A DNA stretch of 64,000 nucleotides from contig LADM01000011.1 in the NCBI GenBank assembly GCA_000961645.1, forward strand, positions 32,718 to 96,717, read 5' to 3'. The notes under the pieces were generated by a model. It saw only the letters and a program-made list of their open reading frames with translations, was not told the origin of the DNA and made no database searches. Each line of letters starts with the position of its first letter. The first letter of the stretch is position 1. Below, piece after piece: positions 46,283-55,274 of the stretch. A program made the position numbers and the translations under genes. Source of the stretch: Gammaproteobacteria bacterium BRH_c0. GTDB lineage: Bacteria > Pseudomonadota > Gammaproteobacteria > Pseudomonadales > Porticoccaceae.

Positions 46283-46368
46283 TAGGGTCTGTTAACCCTT
46301 GCCTGGAAAGACTATATGCAGCGCATCAAAAACCGGGGCAGCAACGCCAGTAGCAGCTAGGGTCTGTT
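46282..46368. repeat. Direct repeat CTAGGGTCTGTT, two copies 75 bp apart
   Basis: CTAGGGTCTGTT occurs at 46282-46293 and 46357-46368 in the same orientation, followed by AACCC and CACACC. The motif resembles the ends of the MITE at 24425 and the IS5 end at 63547. The second copy includes the stop codon of the SRPBCC gene. Confidence 0.7.
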
Positions 46369-46872
46369 CACACCCTGACTCTTCATATAAGCCACCAGTT
46401 GATCGAGACAAATAGACCAACCCTGGTGAAAACCCATCTCCTCGTGTTGCTTTTTACTGGCTTCGTCAGGATGCATGGCAATGGCAGTGTAGCGACTGCC
46501 CGTGCCCTCGGATTCAATCAGAATCATGGCGGTGAAAAAGAGTCCCGAACCAGACACAGGCCTTGGCGCAGGCCTGAAGCCGGGCAGCAGCGCGTCAGTC
46601 CACACCAGCTTTCTGTTTTCGACAATATCGAGGTAACAGCCCGCGTTGGGGAATTCCTCTCCCTCGGGAGAACGCATGGTTGTCTGAAAACTGCCACCTG
46701 GGCGCAGATCTATCTCACAATCAGTTACTGACCAAGGCGCAGGACAAAACCAGGGCATCAGATGATCCGGTTGAGTCCAGGCTTTCCAGATCAACGCCGG
46801 GGGAAGATCCACGCTGCGCTCCAGGATCAGGTCAAGCTCGGGGTTGATAGCATGTTGCGATAACGTGTTCAT
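46357..46872 (-). CDS. SRPBCC/AHSA1-family protein
   Basis: 171 residues from the ATG at 46872 (GGAGG about 13 nt upstream). The Bet v 1-like fold shows LERSVDLPPALIWKAWTQPD, WFCPAPWSVTDCEIDLRPGG and YTAIAMHPDEASKKQHEEMG, ending GWSICLDQLVAYMKSQG. Such proteins bind hydrophobic ligands. The 3' end overlaps a copy of the CTAGGGTCTGTT repeat, so the last residues GVNRP are encoded by it. It follows the YciI-like gene by 108 bp on the same strand, a common pairing. Confidence 0.87.
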   Translation of the reverse strand: MNTLSQHAINPELDLILERSVDLPPALIWKAWTQPDHLMPWFCPAPWSVTDCEIDLRPGGSFQTTMRSPEGEEFPNAGCYLDIVENRKLVWTDALLPGFRPAPRPVSGSGLFFTAMILIESEGTGSRYTAIAMHPDEASKKQHEEMGFHQGWSICLDQLVAYMKSQGVNRP

Positions 46873-46980
46873 TGCACAAACTCCTCCATTTTTAATCACT
46901 GGTGACTGTTACAAGTTTAATCGGCCAGAACCTGGCCGATGAGCAAAGCAGATGTTTTGGCTACACGCTAGCAAGCTGTT

Positions 46981-47346
46981 TTAAACAGCCTGTATCACCG
47001 GCATATCGTCGAGTTCCTCCAGCGGTCTAACCTCCACGGTGCCAACCCTGTTTGTCTGGATACGGGCGGCAACCGCCACGGCCTCATCCTGATTGGCCAC
47101 ATTGATCAAAAAATAACCCCCCAGTTGCTCGCGGGTTTCAGCAAAGGGGCCGTCGGTAATGAGCGTTTTGCCATTGCGCACTTGCAGGCTTCTGGCGGTT
47201 TTCACCGGTTGCAGTGGCGCGGCATCCACATAACGGCCCTCCCGGTGCAACTCGTGGCAAAGGGCGATGGATTTGGCTTTAAAGGCCTCGCGGTCGTGTT
47301 CAAGCCAGACGGCTTCATCGCAATAGATCAGCAGCAGGTATTTCAT
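46981..47346 (-). CDS. YciI-like (DGPF-domain) protein
   Basis: 121 residues: MKYLLLIYCDEAVWLEHDRE, then TLITDGPFAETREQLGGYFL with the hallmark DGPF motif, and VRPLEELDDMPV. Proteins of this class usually sit next to ECF sigma factors and SRPBCC proteins; here the SRPBCC gene is adjacent but no sigma factor. Function unknown. Confidence 0.88.
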   Translation of the reverse strand: MKYLLLIYCDEAVWLEHDREAFKAKSIALCHELHREGRYVDAAPLQPVKTARSLQVRNGKTLITDGPFAETREQLGGYFLINVANQDEAVAVAARIQTNRVGTVEVRPLEELDDMPVIQAV

Positions 47347-47574
47347 GGCATTCCTCAGTAACGCTTAACAGTGGAGTGGTTTTGAATAACAGTCGATTGG
47401 GACAAGCAACATTCGACAAACGTTACTGAACAGGCAAGGTTTGCCTGACTGCACAGTCTGAACCCCACCCGAACAGCCAGAACCATAACCAGGCAGTTCC
47501 GCTTGAGCGCCCTTGCCGCTAGACTGTGAGCCACACCCAATAACTAATAAAAGATCATTTAAGGAGCGTTTAGC

Positions 47575-48792
47575 ATGCCATCACCAGCGTTGTCACTGGA
47601 CATCCCCTCCCACGTACCACCCGAACTGGTGATGCCATTTCCGCTGCATTTGGGTGCCACTACCTACGACAATCCCTACGACACTGTCATTCCTGCCATA
47701 CACAATATGCCCCCGGCTTTCTGGGCGCCGAATGCCTGGTCCGGTATGGAACCGGCCTGGGTGTTTCGCCGTGCCGAGGACCTGAACACCATCTTTCTCG
47801 ATACCGAGCATTTCTCCAGCAAGGATGTGGCTCCCTTTGCCGCCCTGATCGGCGAAAACTGGCTGATGCTGCCCCTAGAAGCCGATCCGCCGCACCACGC
47901 CAATTACCGCGCTCTGCTCACTCCGCTGCTGACGCCCAAGCGCGTGGCCATGATGAACGACCGGGTTCGCGAACACGCCCGCACCTATATCAACCGTTTC
48001 AAAGACAATAATGGCTGCGACTTTATCCGCGAATTTGCCGCCCGCTTTCCCATCGCCGTGTTTCTCGAACTGTTTGGCCTGCCCATTGATGAGGTTGAAC
48101 AATTCCTCACCTGGGAAGACGACCTGCTGCACAACCCCGACCTGGGCGTAAAAGCCGACTCTGTGAGGGCCGTGAAAAATCACCTGATGTCCGTGGTGGA
48201 TGAACGCCGCAAAAATCCCCGCGAAGATCTGATCAGCCTATTCACCCACGCCACGATCCAAGACCGCCCCGCCACCAGCGATGAAATCTGGGGCTTGTGC
48301 CTCACTCTCTACACCGGTGGCCTCGATACCGTCACCAACAGTCTCGGCTGGCATTTCCGCTATCTCGCCACCCACCCTGAACAGCAGCAATTACTGCGCA
48401 ATAACCCGGCGATGATTCCCGATGCCGTGGAGGAATTGCTACGCGCCTTTTCCATCGCCACCATCACCCGCACCTGTATCAAGCCGGTCACCATCAGCGG
48501 TATACGCCTCGAACCGGGCGATAAGGTTATGGTCTCGACACCCCTGGGCAGCACCGACCCTGAAGCCTACGACAAACCCAACGAAGTACAGTTTGACCGC
48601 AAACCCCGGCATATGGCTTTTGGCAGTGGCATTCACAACTGCGTTGGGTTGCGCCTGGCGCGGCGGGAATTGCACATTGCACTGGAAGAGATACTGGCCA
48701 CCCTGCCCCCTTTCCGACTGGCGCCGGATGCCCGGATTCTATCCAGCCTGGGGGGCGTGATTTCGCAGAAGAATTTGCCGTTGGTGTGGTGA
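47575..48792 (+). CDS. Cytochrome P450 (canonical)
   Basis: 405 residues. The I-helix LYTGGLDTVTNSL holds the acid-Thr pair (Asp-Thr), ExxR is in AVEELLRAF, and the heme loop is FGSGIHNCVGLRLAR with Cys about 356. The start MPSPALSLDIPSHVPPELV fits the soluble bacterial class; a good RBS (AAGGAG) lies upstream. No ferredoxin is adjacent. It may hydroxylate a hydrophobic substrate together with the sulfotransferase and phosphotransferase genes downstream. Confidence 0.94.
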   Translation: MPSPALSLDIPSHVPPELVMPFPLHLGATTYDNPYDTVIPAIHNMPPAFWAPNAWSGMEPAWVFRRAEDLNTIFLDTEHFSSKDVAPFAALIGENWLMLPLEADPPHHANYRALLTPLLTPKRVAMMNDRVREHARTYINRFKDNNGCDFIREFAARFPIAVFLELFGLPIDEVEQFLTWEDDLLHNPDLGVKADSVRAVKNHLMSVVDERRKNPREDLISLFTHATIQDRPATSDEIWGLCLTLYTGGLDTVTNSLGWHFRYLATHPEQQQLLRNNPAMIPDAVEELLRAFSIATITRTCIKPVTISGIRLEPGDKVMVSTPLGSTDPEAYDKPNEVQFDRKPRHMAFGSGIHNCVGLRLARRELHIALEEILATLPPFRLAPDARILSSLGGVISQKNLPLVW

Positions 48793-48848
48793 GTGGCAAG
48801 GTGGGAAAAGAGTGTGAAGCTACCTTTACTCAGAAGGCTGTATGTAAA

Positions 48849-48920
48849 GGGAGATGGGAGATGGGAGATGGGAGATGGGAGATGGGAGATGGGAGATGGG
48901 AGATGGGAGATGGGAGATGG
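48849..48920 (+). repeat. Ten-copy GGGAGAT heptamer array
   Basis: Positions 48849-48918 are ten perfect copies of GGGAGAT, followed by GG. The plus strand presents eleven G-tracts at 7-bp spacing with 4-nt loops, a potential G-quadruplex former. It lies between the convergent P450 and sulfotransferase stops (180-bp gap) and could vary in copy number. Confidence 0.95.
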
Positions 48921-48971
48921 ACGAATATTCACCTCTCCCATTTCCCGTACAACATTTCCCTGTCTAAGCCG

Positions 48972-50111
48972 CTATAACCAGTTTTTAAAGCGATCCGTAT
49001 AGAACCGGAAGCTGTCGCTGATCATTTCCTCAGTCATGCCAAAAGCCTCAGGCGTGGCGCGATGCAAACCTTTGGGGTTTTCGTCCTGCCAGTTACGAAT
49101 TTTAGTCGCCAGAGTTTCGTCAAACTCCCAGCCGAGATGCTCGTACAAACCATAAATCTGTTCGGCAGGGTCCTGCACCTGGCGGCGGTGGGAAATATCG
49201 TAAAAGCGGTCTTCGCCTATCCTGTCGCGCACGGCCAGGGTTCGCGCCAACGCTTTGGTCCAGCGCTCGATTTGCTGGGGGCCGAGCGCGATCGGATCGG
49301 GATTGGCAATAAAAGCCGAACGGAAGCGCTGCATAAACGAACACATTGAAGTGACTGAGCGCACCGGGTCGCGATGGGTCATCACAAAGCGCGCATCGGG
49401 ATACACTGTTAACAATGCCTCGATGCCAAACAAATGCGGAGGCGAGCGCAAAAACCAGCGGTTGGGCGGGCAGCGCCATTGCAGCAATTTAATGGCGCGT
49501 TTGTGAAAGCGGTAGGCGGGTTCCATATCAAAATCAGGGCTGGCGGCCCAATCGGCGTAGCTCGGCACATTCAAAAATGTTTCCAGTGCTGGCGTGGCGA
49601 AGGTATAGGTCAGCATGTAGTAACATTCGGTCGGCCCCATAACATCGCGCGGCAGCATATTGCGCAACTCCGGCACCATGGCCTCCAACTGCTGGTTGCC
49701 CGCTTCACAGGCGGCAATGCGCGGGTCGGTAAACTGGGTGGCGGCCTCGGGCGGCGGGCACAGGCGATTGGCTTCCCAGTCGCGCAGCACGCGGGTGTTT
49801 TTGTCCAGCGACATGATAAAACCGTGGGCAGTGCTGCCAGTGCGTGGCATGCCCAGGCCAAACACCGGCGCCACTACCTCAACGTCGTCGATCTCGGGAT
49901 TTTTCTTATAGCAGGCTTCAACTTCGAGCAGATTGATGAGGCCGCCAATCAGCATTTCCGGCGCGCCGACCACCCCCAACTCCGACAGCTCACATTCGTC
50001 ATTGATCGATTTGACCAGTCTGTCCAGCGGCGCTATATAGCCGTCATCGCCAAAATCGCGCAAACCTGTGCGCTGTTGTGCCTGGTCAATAAGGTATCCG
50101 GTATCAATCAT
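48972..50111 (-). CDS. Sulfotransferase-family protein (copy 2)
   Basis: 379 residues. The N-terminal segment with LRDFGDDGYIAPLDRLVKSI recalls copy 1 (LEDFGDEEWLDHFQVLMDSI). The PAPS loop is LGMPRTGSTAHGFIM and the 3'-phosphate segment VMTHRDPVRSVTSMCS. Shorter than copy 1 and diverged. Divergent from the phosphotransferase-like gene, which begins 240 bp away. Confidence 0.86.
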   Translation of the reverse strand: MIDTGYLIDQAQQRTGLRDFGDDGYIAPLDRLVKSINDECELSELGVVGAPEMLIGGLINLLEVEACYKKNPEIDDVEVVAPVFGLGMPRTGSTAHGFIMSLDKNTRVLRDWEANRLCPPPEAATQFTDPRIAACEAGNQQLEAMVPELRNMLPRDVMGPTECYYMLTYTFATPALETFLNVPSYADWAASPDFDMEPAYRFHKRAIKLLQWRCPPNRWFLRSPPHLFGIEALLTVYPDARFVMTHRDPVRSVTSMCSFMQRFRSAFIANPDPIALGPQQIERWTKALARTLAVRDRIGEDRFYDISHRRQVQDPAEQIYGLYEHLGWEFDETLATKIRNWQDENPKGLHRATPEAFGMTEEMISDSFRFYTDRFKNWL

Positions 50112-50351
50112 AATTTAGCCTTTATTGTATTTATCGCGGGTAAAGCAGCACTTTAATAAAGCAACTGTATTAAAAGGCGTCCAGACTATACTATGGCGCT
50201 TATGCTTGTAAACAATCCCCAGAGGCCGCCCAGCACATCGTGGCTGGCGATTTGGCAGGCCAATCTGGAAGCGGGCTGTGAAGCCGATGTGCAACAGGCA
50301 CAAGCACCTGAAATCACCACAACTAACAATAAACTAAAGGTAAACAGACAC

Positions 50352-51764
50352 ATGACAACCAATGTTTTTGCGCTGGTAGAAATCGACCCGGCAAACCTCA
50401 ACGATGTGGACCGGCCCGTCTATGAATGGCTGACCCAACGCTTTGGCGCGGCACCGCTGGAATTCAAGCGCCTGTTGCGCTGGCGTCTTGGCTGGGAGGC
50501 AACGGTCACTATCGACGGGGTGCCAACCGGCGTGCTGGTGCGGGCCACCCGGGGCGAAGGATTTCGGGCGCCGATTCCTCTCGACCTGGAAGCCAGGTTG
50601 CACGATGTGATGGAGCAACACGGCGTCCGTGCGCCCCATGTGTACGGCATGATCGACAAACCGTTTGCCATGGTGATGGAACGGCTGGAAGGGGGTATCA
50701 ACACCGAGTTGATAGAAGATGCCGACGCCCAGTGGAAGGTGCGTGCCGAATATATCGAGATGCTCGCCAGGCTGCACGCCATACCCGTAGAGGAATTTGC
50801 CAAGGTCGGGCTTGCCCTGCCAACCACTCCGAATCGGGGATCGCTGGAATATTATCAGGGGCACATCACCGCCATGCGCAACCACCTGGCGCCCCGCTCC
50901 CTGCCGTTTCTGGAATTCCTCGATAAATGGCTGGTGAACAACGCGCCGCAGCACCGTGATCGGGCAGCCCTGGTCACCGCCGACTCCGGGCAGTTCATGT
51001 ATGAGGGTGACCGCATGACCGGCCTGATCGACTTTGAACTGGCCTATATCGGAGACCCGGCTGCTGAATTTGCCGGTATGCGCGTACGCGACACCAACGA
51101 ACCGCTGGGCGATATTGGCCGCTTGCGCGATCTTTACGAGCAGTTAACCGGCGACCATATCGACCGCAAGTTGATCGCCTACCACAGCGCAGGCTTTGCT
51201 GGCAGTGCTGGCCTTCTTACCTTCCCCATGGCCTACGACTGCGAGCCGGATGTTGATTACGTGGCATATCTGCATTTTTCCATCTGCATGGTTCGCTGGG
51301 GTTTACAGGGTGTTTTCGAGTGTATGGATATGGAGCAGGAGCCAATCACTCCCCCAAGGCAAAACCCCACCCTGCCTTTCTCTGGCGCAACCAAACAACT
51401 CAAGGCGCTGATGACTGGCTGGAAAACCGACGACAAGGCTCTGATCTATCATTTTGAGGGTGCCGCCGCACTGGCAACCTATCTCGACCGGTGCCTGGTC
51501 TATGGTCAGGATATTCTTGAGTCTGACCTGGCGGATATTCAGGCGCTGATTGGCCGCAAAGTATCCACCCGGGAAGAAGCGGATCAGGCGCTTGCAGCGT
51601 GGATTCGCGATGCGGGTCAAGAGCACGAACCCGCACTGGCCAGACTGTTTGACCGCTGGTTACAGCGTCAGAGCTTTTTGCTTGAGGGCTGTGGTTCACA
51701 GGCGCATCTCACGGAATGCACGCTACAGCCTATTGCACGTCGGGGTGATGATACGCAGGCGTAG
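50352..51764 (+). CDS. Aminoglycoside phosphotransferase-fold protein with altered catalytic loop
   Basis: 470 residues. N-lobe: FKRLLRWRLGWEATVTIDGV and VRATRGEGFRAP. The C-lobe catalytic segment reads LVTADSGQFMYEG, where the usual H-x-D-x4-N becomes T209-A-D211-S-G-Q214, and then GLIDFELAYIGDPAAE (Asp227 of the DFG-like motif). Substrate and activity are unknown. The start at 50352 is preferred (AAAGG upstream); the frame extends to 50193 without a good start. Divergent from sulfotransferase copy 2. Confidence 0.84.
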   Translation: MTTNVFALVEIDPANLNDVDRPVYEWLTQRFGAAPLEFKRLLRWRLGWEATVTIDGVPTGVLVRATRGEGFRAPIPLDLEARLHDVMEQHGVRAPHVYGMIDKPFAMVMERLEGGINTELIEDADAQWKVRAEYIEMLARLHAIPVEEFAKVGLALPTTPNRGSLEYYQGHITAMRNHLAPRSLPFLEFLDKWLVNNAPQHRDRAALVTADSGQFMYEGDRMTGLIDFELAYIGDPAAEFAGMRVRDTNEPLGDIGRLRDLYEQLTGDHIDRKLIAYHSAGFAGSAGLLTFPMAYDCEPDVDYVAYLHFSICMVRWGLQGVFECMDMEQEPITPPRQNPTLPFSGATKQLKALMTGWKTDDKALIYHFEGAAALATYLDRCLVYGQDILESDLADIQALIGRKVSTREEADQALAAWIRDAGQEHEPALARLFDRWLQRQSFLLEGCGSQAHLTECTLQPIARRGDDTQA

Positions 51765-52056
51765 CACCGAATCAACACCGGCCGCACCTCGCGTGGTGTG
51801 AATTGCGTGTTATTTCTGAAGAGATACTGGCCAGACTACACCCGCTATGGCATTCCCGGTGCTTGATGTACAAGATCAAAAGATCCAGTTATCGATCCAT
51901 CTTGCTTTTCAATTGGAGCGTCATCTTCGAAACCTTTTAAGGGGTCCATATTTTCCTTTTTAACAAAATATTTATGGTTCGAAATTCTTGATCTCAATCC
52001 TGACAAGCAGTCTGCGATAGCAGTAAAAGGTAACTGACTTACTCCGCATATACAGT
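51765..52056. other. 292-bp region between phosphotransferase and HK
   Basis: No gene is visible between these convergent stops. No clear terminator hairpin was found either; the sequence is AT-rich near 51900-51960. Confidence 0.4.
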
Positions 52057-54177
52057 TTACTCAATATTCCTGTAAGCCAGCGCTTCACGAATCTTGTTTG
52101 CCAGTTCGGCGCGGCGGTAGGGTTTGCTGACCATCACTTCGCCGCCCACCAGTTTGTGGCCGTGCAGCACCGCATTTTCGGTGTAGCCGGAGGTGAACAG
52201 CACCGGCATATGGGGGAAGCGCTGCCGCACTTGCTCAGCCAGTTCGCGACCATTGATACCGCCAGGCATGATGATATCGGTAAACAGCAGGTCGAAATCG
52301 CTGTGGTGGGCAAGAATTTCCAGCGCCTCGGGGCCACTGGCAGCACTGATCACCTCGTAACCGAGACTGCTGACCAGGGTTAGCACAAACTTGCGCACCA
52401 GTGGATCGTCCTCCACCAGCAGGATTTTTTCGCTGCCGGTGGGTTCTGCCAGCGCGCTGGCCTGGGGTGCCGGTCTTTCGACACCGGGGTTGCGGGCGCG
52501 TGGCAGGTAGAGCTTCATGGTGGTGCCCACCGACTGCTCGGAATAAATCTTGATATGGCCGCTCGACTGTTTGATAAAGCCGTACACCATGCTCAGGCCA
52601 AGACCGCTGCCCTTGCCCACTTCCTTGGTGGTAAAAAATGGATCGAAAACCCGTGCCAGCACTTCGGGGGAAATACCGGTGCCGGTATCCGACACGGCCA
52701 GCAGCACATAATCCCCCGCCTGGGCATCGGGGTTGTGGCGCACATAATCGTCATCGAGATGGACATTGACCGTTTCGATGGTGAGTCGCCCGCCCTCGGG
52801 CATGGCATCGCGGGCGTTGATCGACAGATTCAGCAGCGCATTTTCCAGCTGGCCGGGGTCGACCAGAGCTGGCCACAGCTCGGCACTCTCCTCCACCTGT
52901 ATCTCGATATTTTCACCCAGGCTGCGACGCAGCAGGGATGTCATTCCTGTCACCAGGGTGCTGACATCGATCACCTGCGGGTCCAGGGGTTGGCGGCGGG
53001 CAAAGGCCAGCAGGCGGCGGGTCAACTCGGCGCCCTTTTCGGCAGCGGTGAAGGTCATCTTCGCCATTCTCTGGCTGCGTGGGTTGTGTTCGAGGTCGGT
53101 GACCAACTGTTCACTGTTACCCATCACGATGGTGAGCAGGTTGTTGAAATCGTGGGCGATGCCGCCGGTGAGGTGGCCGATGGATTCCATTTTGTGGGCG
53201 TGGCGCAGCTGTTCCTCCGCCTCGTGCTCGACAGTGAGATCGCGCACCATGGCGACAAAAGCCTGGCCCTCGCCGATGACAATGCGATTGAGCAGTATGC
53301 TGATCGGGAATGTGCTGCCATCCTCACGCTGCCCGCGCAGGTAGCACGGCTGGTTGTGATTGTCGTGGCTACCGCAGTATTGCAGGCTGGCGACGTAATC
53401 GTCGTGCGAATCATCGTCAAGCAAGCGGGTGACAGGCTGGCCAGTGAGCGTTTCTGCGCTGTAGCCAAAAGTGGATGCCACTGCCGGGTTAACCGATTCA
53501 ATCAGGCCGTTTTGATTAAAGGTGATAATGCCTTCGTTGATACCGTTGACGATGGCGCTGTAGCGCTCCTCAGAGGATTTGACCTTGCCTTCCAGACGCC
53601 TGGCATATTCTTCAATGGTGCGATTGGCGGCGGCCAGTTCTTCGCGGTGCTGCTCAAGGGCGCGGTTGGCGTTTACCGTATCCTCGAAGGCGGAAATCAG
53701 CAGGTCGAGAATTTGTTCCTTTTCTGAATTGATGGTGAAAATCTTGCCGAAAAAGGCCACCTGCAGGCCGACCTTGAGCTTGCCCTGACTCTTGAGGGCA
53801 CGGTTGTAGAGAATGAAATTGATGCGCTCCAGCAGGGTTTCAGTGTTGTAGGGTTTGGTGTGGAAATTGTCGGCACCACATTCAAGACCGCGAAAGATAT
53901 CCATGGGGTCGCGCCGGGTGGTCAGCAGCACTACCGGCATCTCCGGCCACAGGACCTTGGCCTGCTGGCACAGTTCGTAACCGGAAATGCCGGGCATCAC
54001 GATATCGGAAATCACCAGATCAAAGACAGCTTCCTCAAGGAGCTGCAATGCGTCCTCACCGTTGTGGGCTACGGTGACGCTGTAATTTGCGCCTTCGAGG
54101 ATATAGCGCAACTGCTCGGCCTGGGTCGCGCTGTCCTCTACAACGAGAACCCGGGCCTTGTAACTCATGGTGTTCAT
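52057..54177 (-). CDS. Hybrid histidine kinase: REC-PAS-HisKA-HATPase-REC
   Basis: 706 residues. Receiver 1 (8-125, Asp58), helical linker (about 150-205, coiled-coil), PAS (about 205-325), HisKA with GGIAHDFNNLLTIVMGN, HATPase (N box ALLNLSINARDAM; G boxes DTGTG and GKGSGLGLSM) and receiver 2 (about 590-700, VLFTSGY and SKPYRR). No membrane segments, so it is a soluble kinase. It is the last gene of the chemosensory operon and overlaps cheB by 1 bp. Likely the output module, controlled by CheA through receiver 1. Confidence 0.94.
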   Translation of the reverse strand: MNTMSYKARVLVVEDSATQAEQLRYILEGANYSVTVAHNGEDALQLLEEAVFDLVISDIVMPGISGYELCQQAKVLWPEMPVVLLTTRRDPMDIFRGLECGADNFHTKPYNTETLLERINFILYNRALKSQGKLKVGLQVAFFGKIFTINSEKEQILDLLISAFEDTVNANRALEQHREELAAANRTIEEYARRLEGKVKSSEERYSAIVNGINEGIITFNQNGLIESVNPAVASTFGYSAETLTGQPVTRLLDDDSHDDYVASLQYCGSHDNHNQPCYLRGQREDGSTFPISILLNRIVIGEGQAFVAMVRDLTVEHEAEEQLRHAHKMESIGHLTGGIAHDFNNLLTIVMGNSEQLVTDLEHNPRSQRMAKMTFTAAEKGAELTRRLLAFARRQPLDPQVIDVSTLVTGMTSLLRRSLGENIEIQVEESAELWPALVDPGQLENALLNLSINARDAMPEGGRLTIETVNVHLDDDYVRHNPDAQAGDYVLLAVSDTGTGISPEVLARVFDPFFTTKEVGKGSGLGLSMVYGFIKQSSGHIKIYSEQSVGTTMKLYLPRARNPGVERPAPQASALAEPTGSEKILLVEDDPLVRKFVLTLVSSLGYEVISAASGPEALEILAHHSDFDLLFTDIIMPGGINGRELAEQVRQRFPHMPVLFTSGYTENAVLHGHKLVGGEVMVSKPYRRAELANKIREALAYRNIE

Positions 54178-55250
54178 TACTGCTCTCCCTGTGCCTGTTT
54201 TTTCTGCAATTGCTTCATCACCAGCCGGATCATGGCCGGGGCTATCTGCGAAAGTGGCAGGGTCAGGCTTGCCAGCCCTGCCTCATGTATTACCCGTGGC
54301 ATGCCATATACCACGCTGCTTGATTCGTCCTGGACAAAGAGTGTGCCCCCGGCTGCATGCAGGGTGCGTGCACCGTCGAGGCCGTCGCTACCCATTCCCG
54401 TCATCACCACGCCCAGGGTGCGGCTGCCGAAAGTGCGAGCCACCGACTCAAACAGATGGCTGGCGGAGGGTCGAAATCCGGCTAAAGGGGGAGTGGATGA
54501 CAGGGCGATGCGCTGCTTGCCGGCAACGCCGAGGTGCCTGTCTTCCGGCGACAGGTACACGGTGCCGGGCTGAAGCCGCTCACCATCGACGGCCAGCTTG
54601 ACGTGAATGGCCACCTGACTGTCGAGCCAGGCGGCAAAACCCTCAATAAAACCGGGCGCAATGTGCTGCACCACCAGCAGCGGCAAGGGGAAATCCACCG
54701 GCAACTGACCAAACACTTTGGACAGTGCCGCAGGCCCGCCAGTGGAAGCGGCGATGGCAACAACGCTGAAAGGTTCATCCAGCTCAGGCAGGCGTGTGAG
54801 CAATGCCTCGGCAAGCTGGGGAGCGTGACCATTGGGGCGCTGACGCACCAGCTTCATGCCCGCCATCGCCTTGACCTGGCGAATCAGTTGGCGGGCGCCC
54901 TGGCCGAATTCATCCCGGTCGGCGGTCACCGGTTTTTCCAGCAGGGCCAGGGCGCCGGCTTGCAGTGCGGTCATGGCAGCGGACACTTCGCGTACATCAA
55001 TACTGCCGGTAACGATAATAATGGGTGTGGGCTGCTCGCTCATGATCTGCCGGGTTGCCTCGAAGCCGTTCATCAGCGGCATATTGACGTCCATGGTGAT
55101 CACATCGGGCTTGAGCTCGCGGGTCATGGCCACCGCCTGGCGACCATCGCTGGCGACGCCGACCACGGTGATTTGCGGATCGGCATTGAGCGTCCACACC
55201 AGCAGCTCCTGAAGTGTTTTTGAATCTTCGGCAACCAGCACTCTGATCAT
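54177..55250 (-). CDS. cheB: Chemotaxis-type methylesterase CheB
   Basis: 357 residues. The receiver domain (1-120) has Asp54 in ITMDVNMPLMNG. The catalytic domain has AIAASTGGPAALSKV (Ser), VVQHIAPGF (His) and GMGSDGLDG (Asp). It removes methyl groups from the MCP or deamidates it and acts with CheR in adaptation. It lies 24 bp after cheA and overlaps the kinase by 1 bp (TAATG). Confidence 0.96.
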   Translation of the reverse strand: MIRVLVAEDSKTLQELLVWTLNADPQITVVGVASDGRQAVAMTRELKPDVITMDVNMPLMNGFEATRQIMSEQPTPIIIVTGSIDVREVSAAMTALQAGALALLEKPVTADRDEFGQGARQLIRQVKAMAGMKLVRQRPNGHAPQLAEALLTRLPELDEPFSVVAIAASTGGPAALSKVFGQLPVDFPLPLLVVQHIAPGFIEGFAAWLDSQVAIHVKLAVDGERLQPGTVYLSPEDRHLGVAGKQRIALSSTPPLAGFRPSASHLFESVARTFGSRTLGVVMTGMGSDGLDGARTLHAAGGTLFVQDESSSVVYGMPRVIHEAGLASLTLPLSQIAPAMIRLVMKQLQKKQAQGEQ

Positions 55251-55274
55251 GATGTCCCCATTACAACTACATTC

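Noticed and set aside
48849..48920. CRISPR-like array
   Set aside because: Units are 7 bp with no spacers, and no cas genes are present.
48793..49002. Open frame through the GGGAGAT array
   Set aside because: It encodes only repeated WEMGDGR-type units because 7 bp repeats cycle through frames; no RBS or homologue pattern.
50193..50351. N-terminal extension of the phosphotransferase-like protein
   Set aside because: The region lacks family character and the ATG at 50352 has a good RBS.
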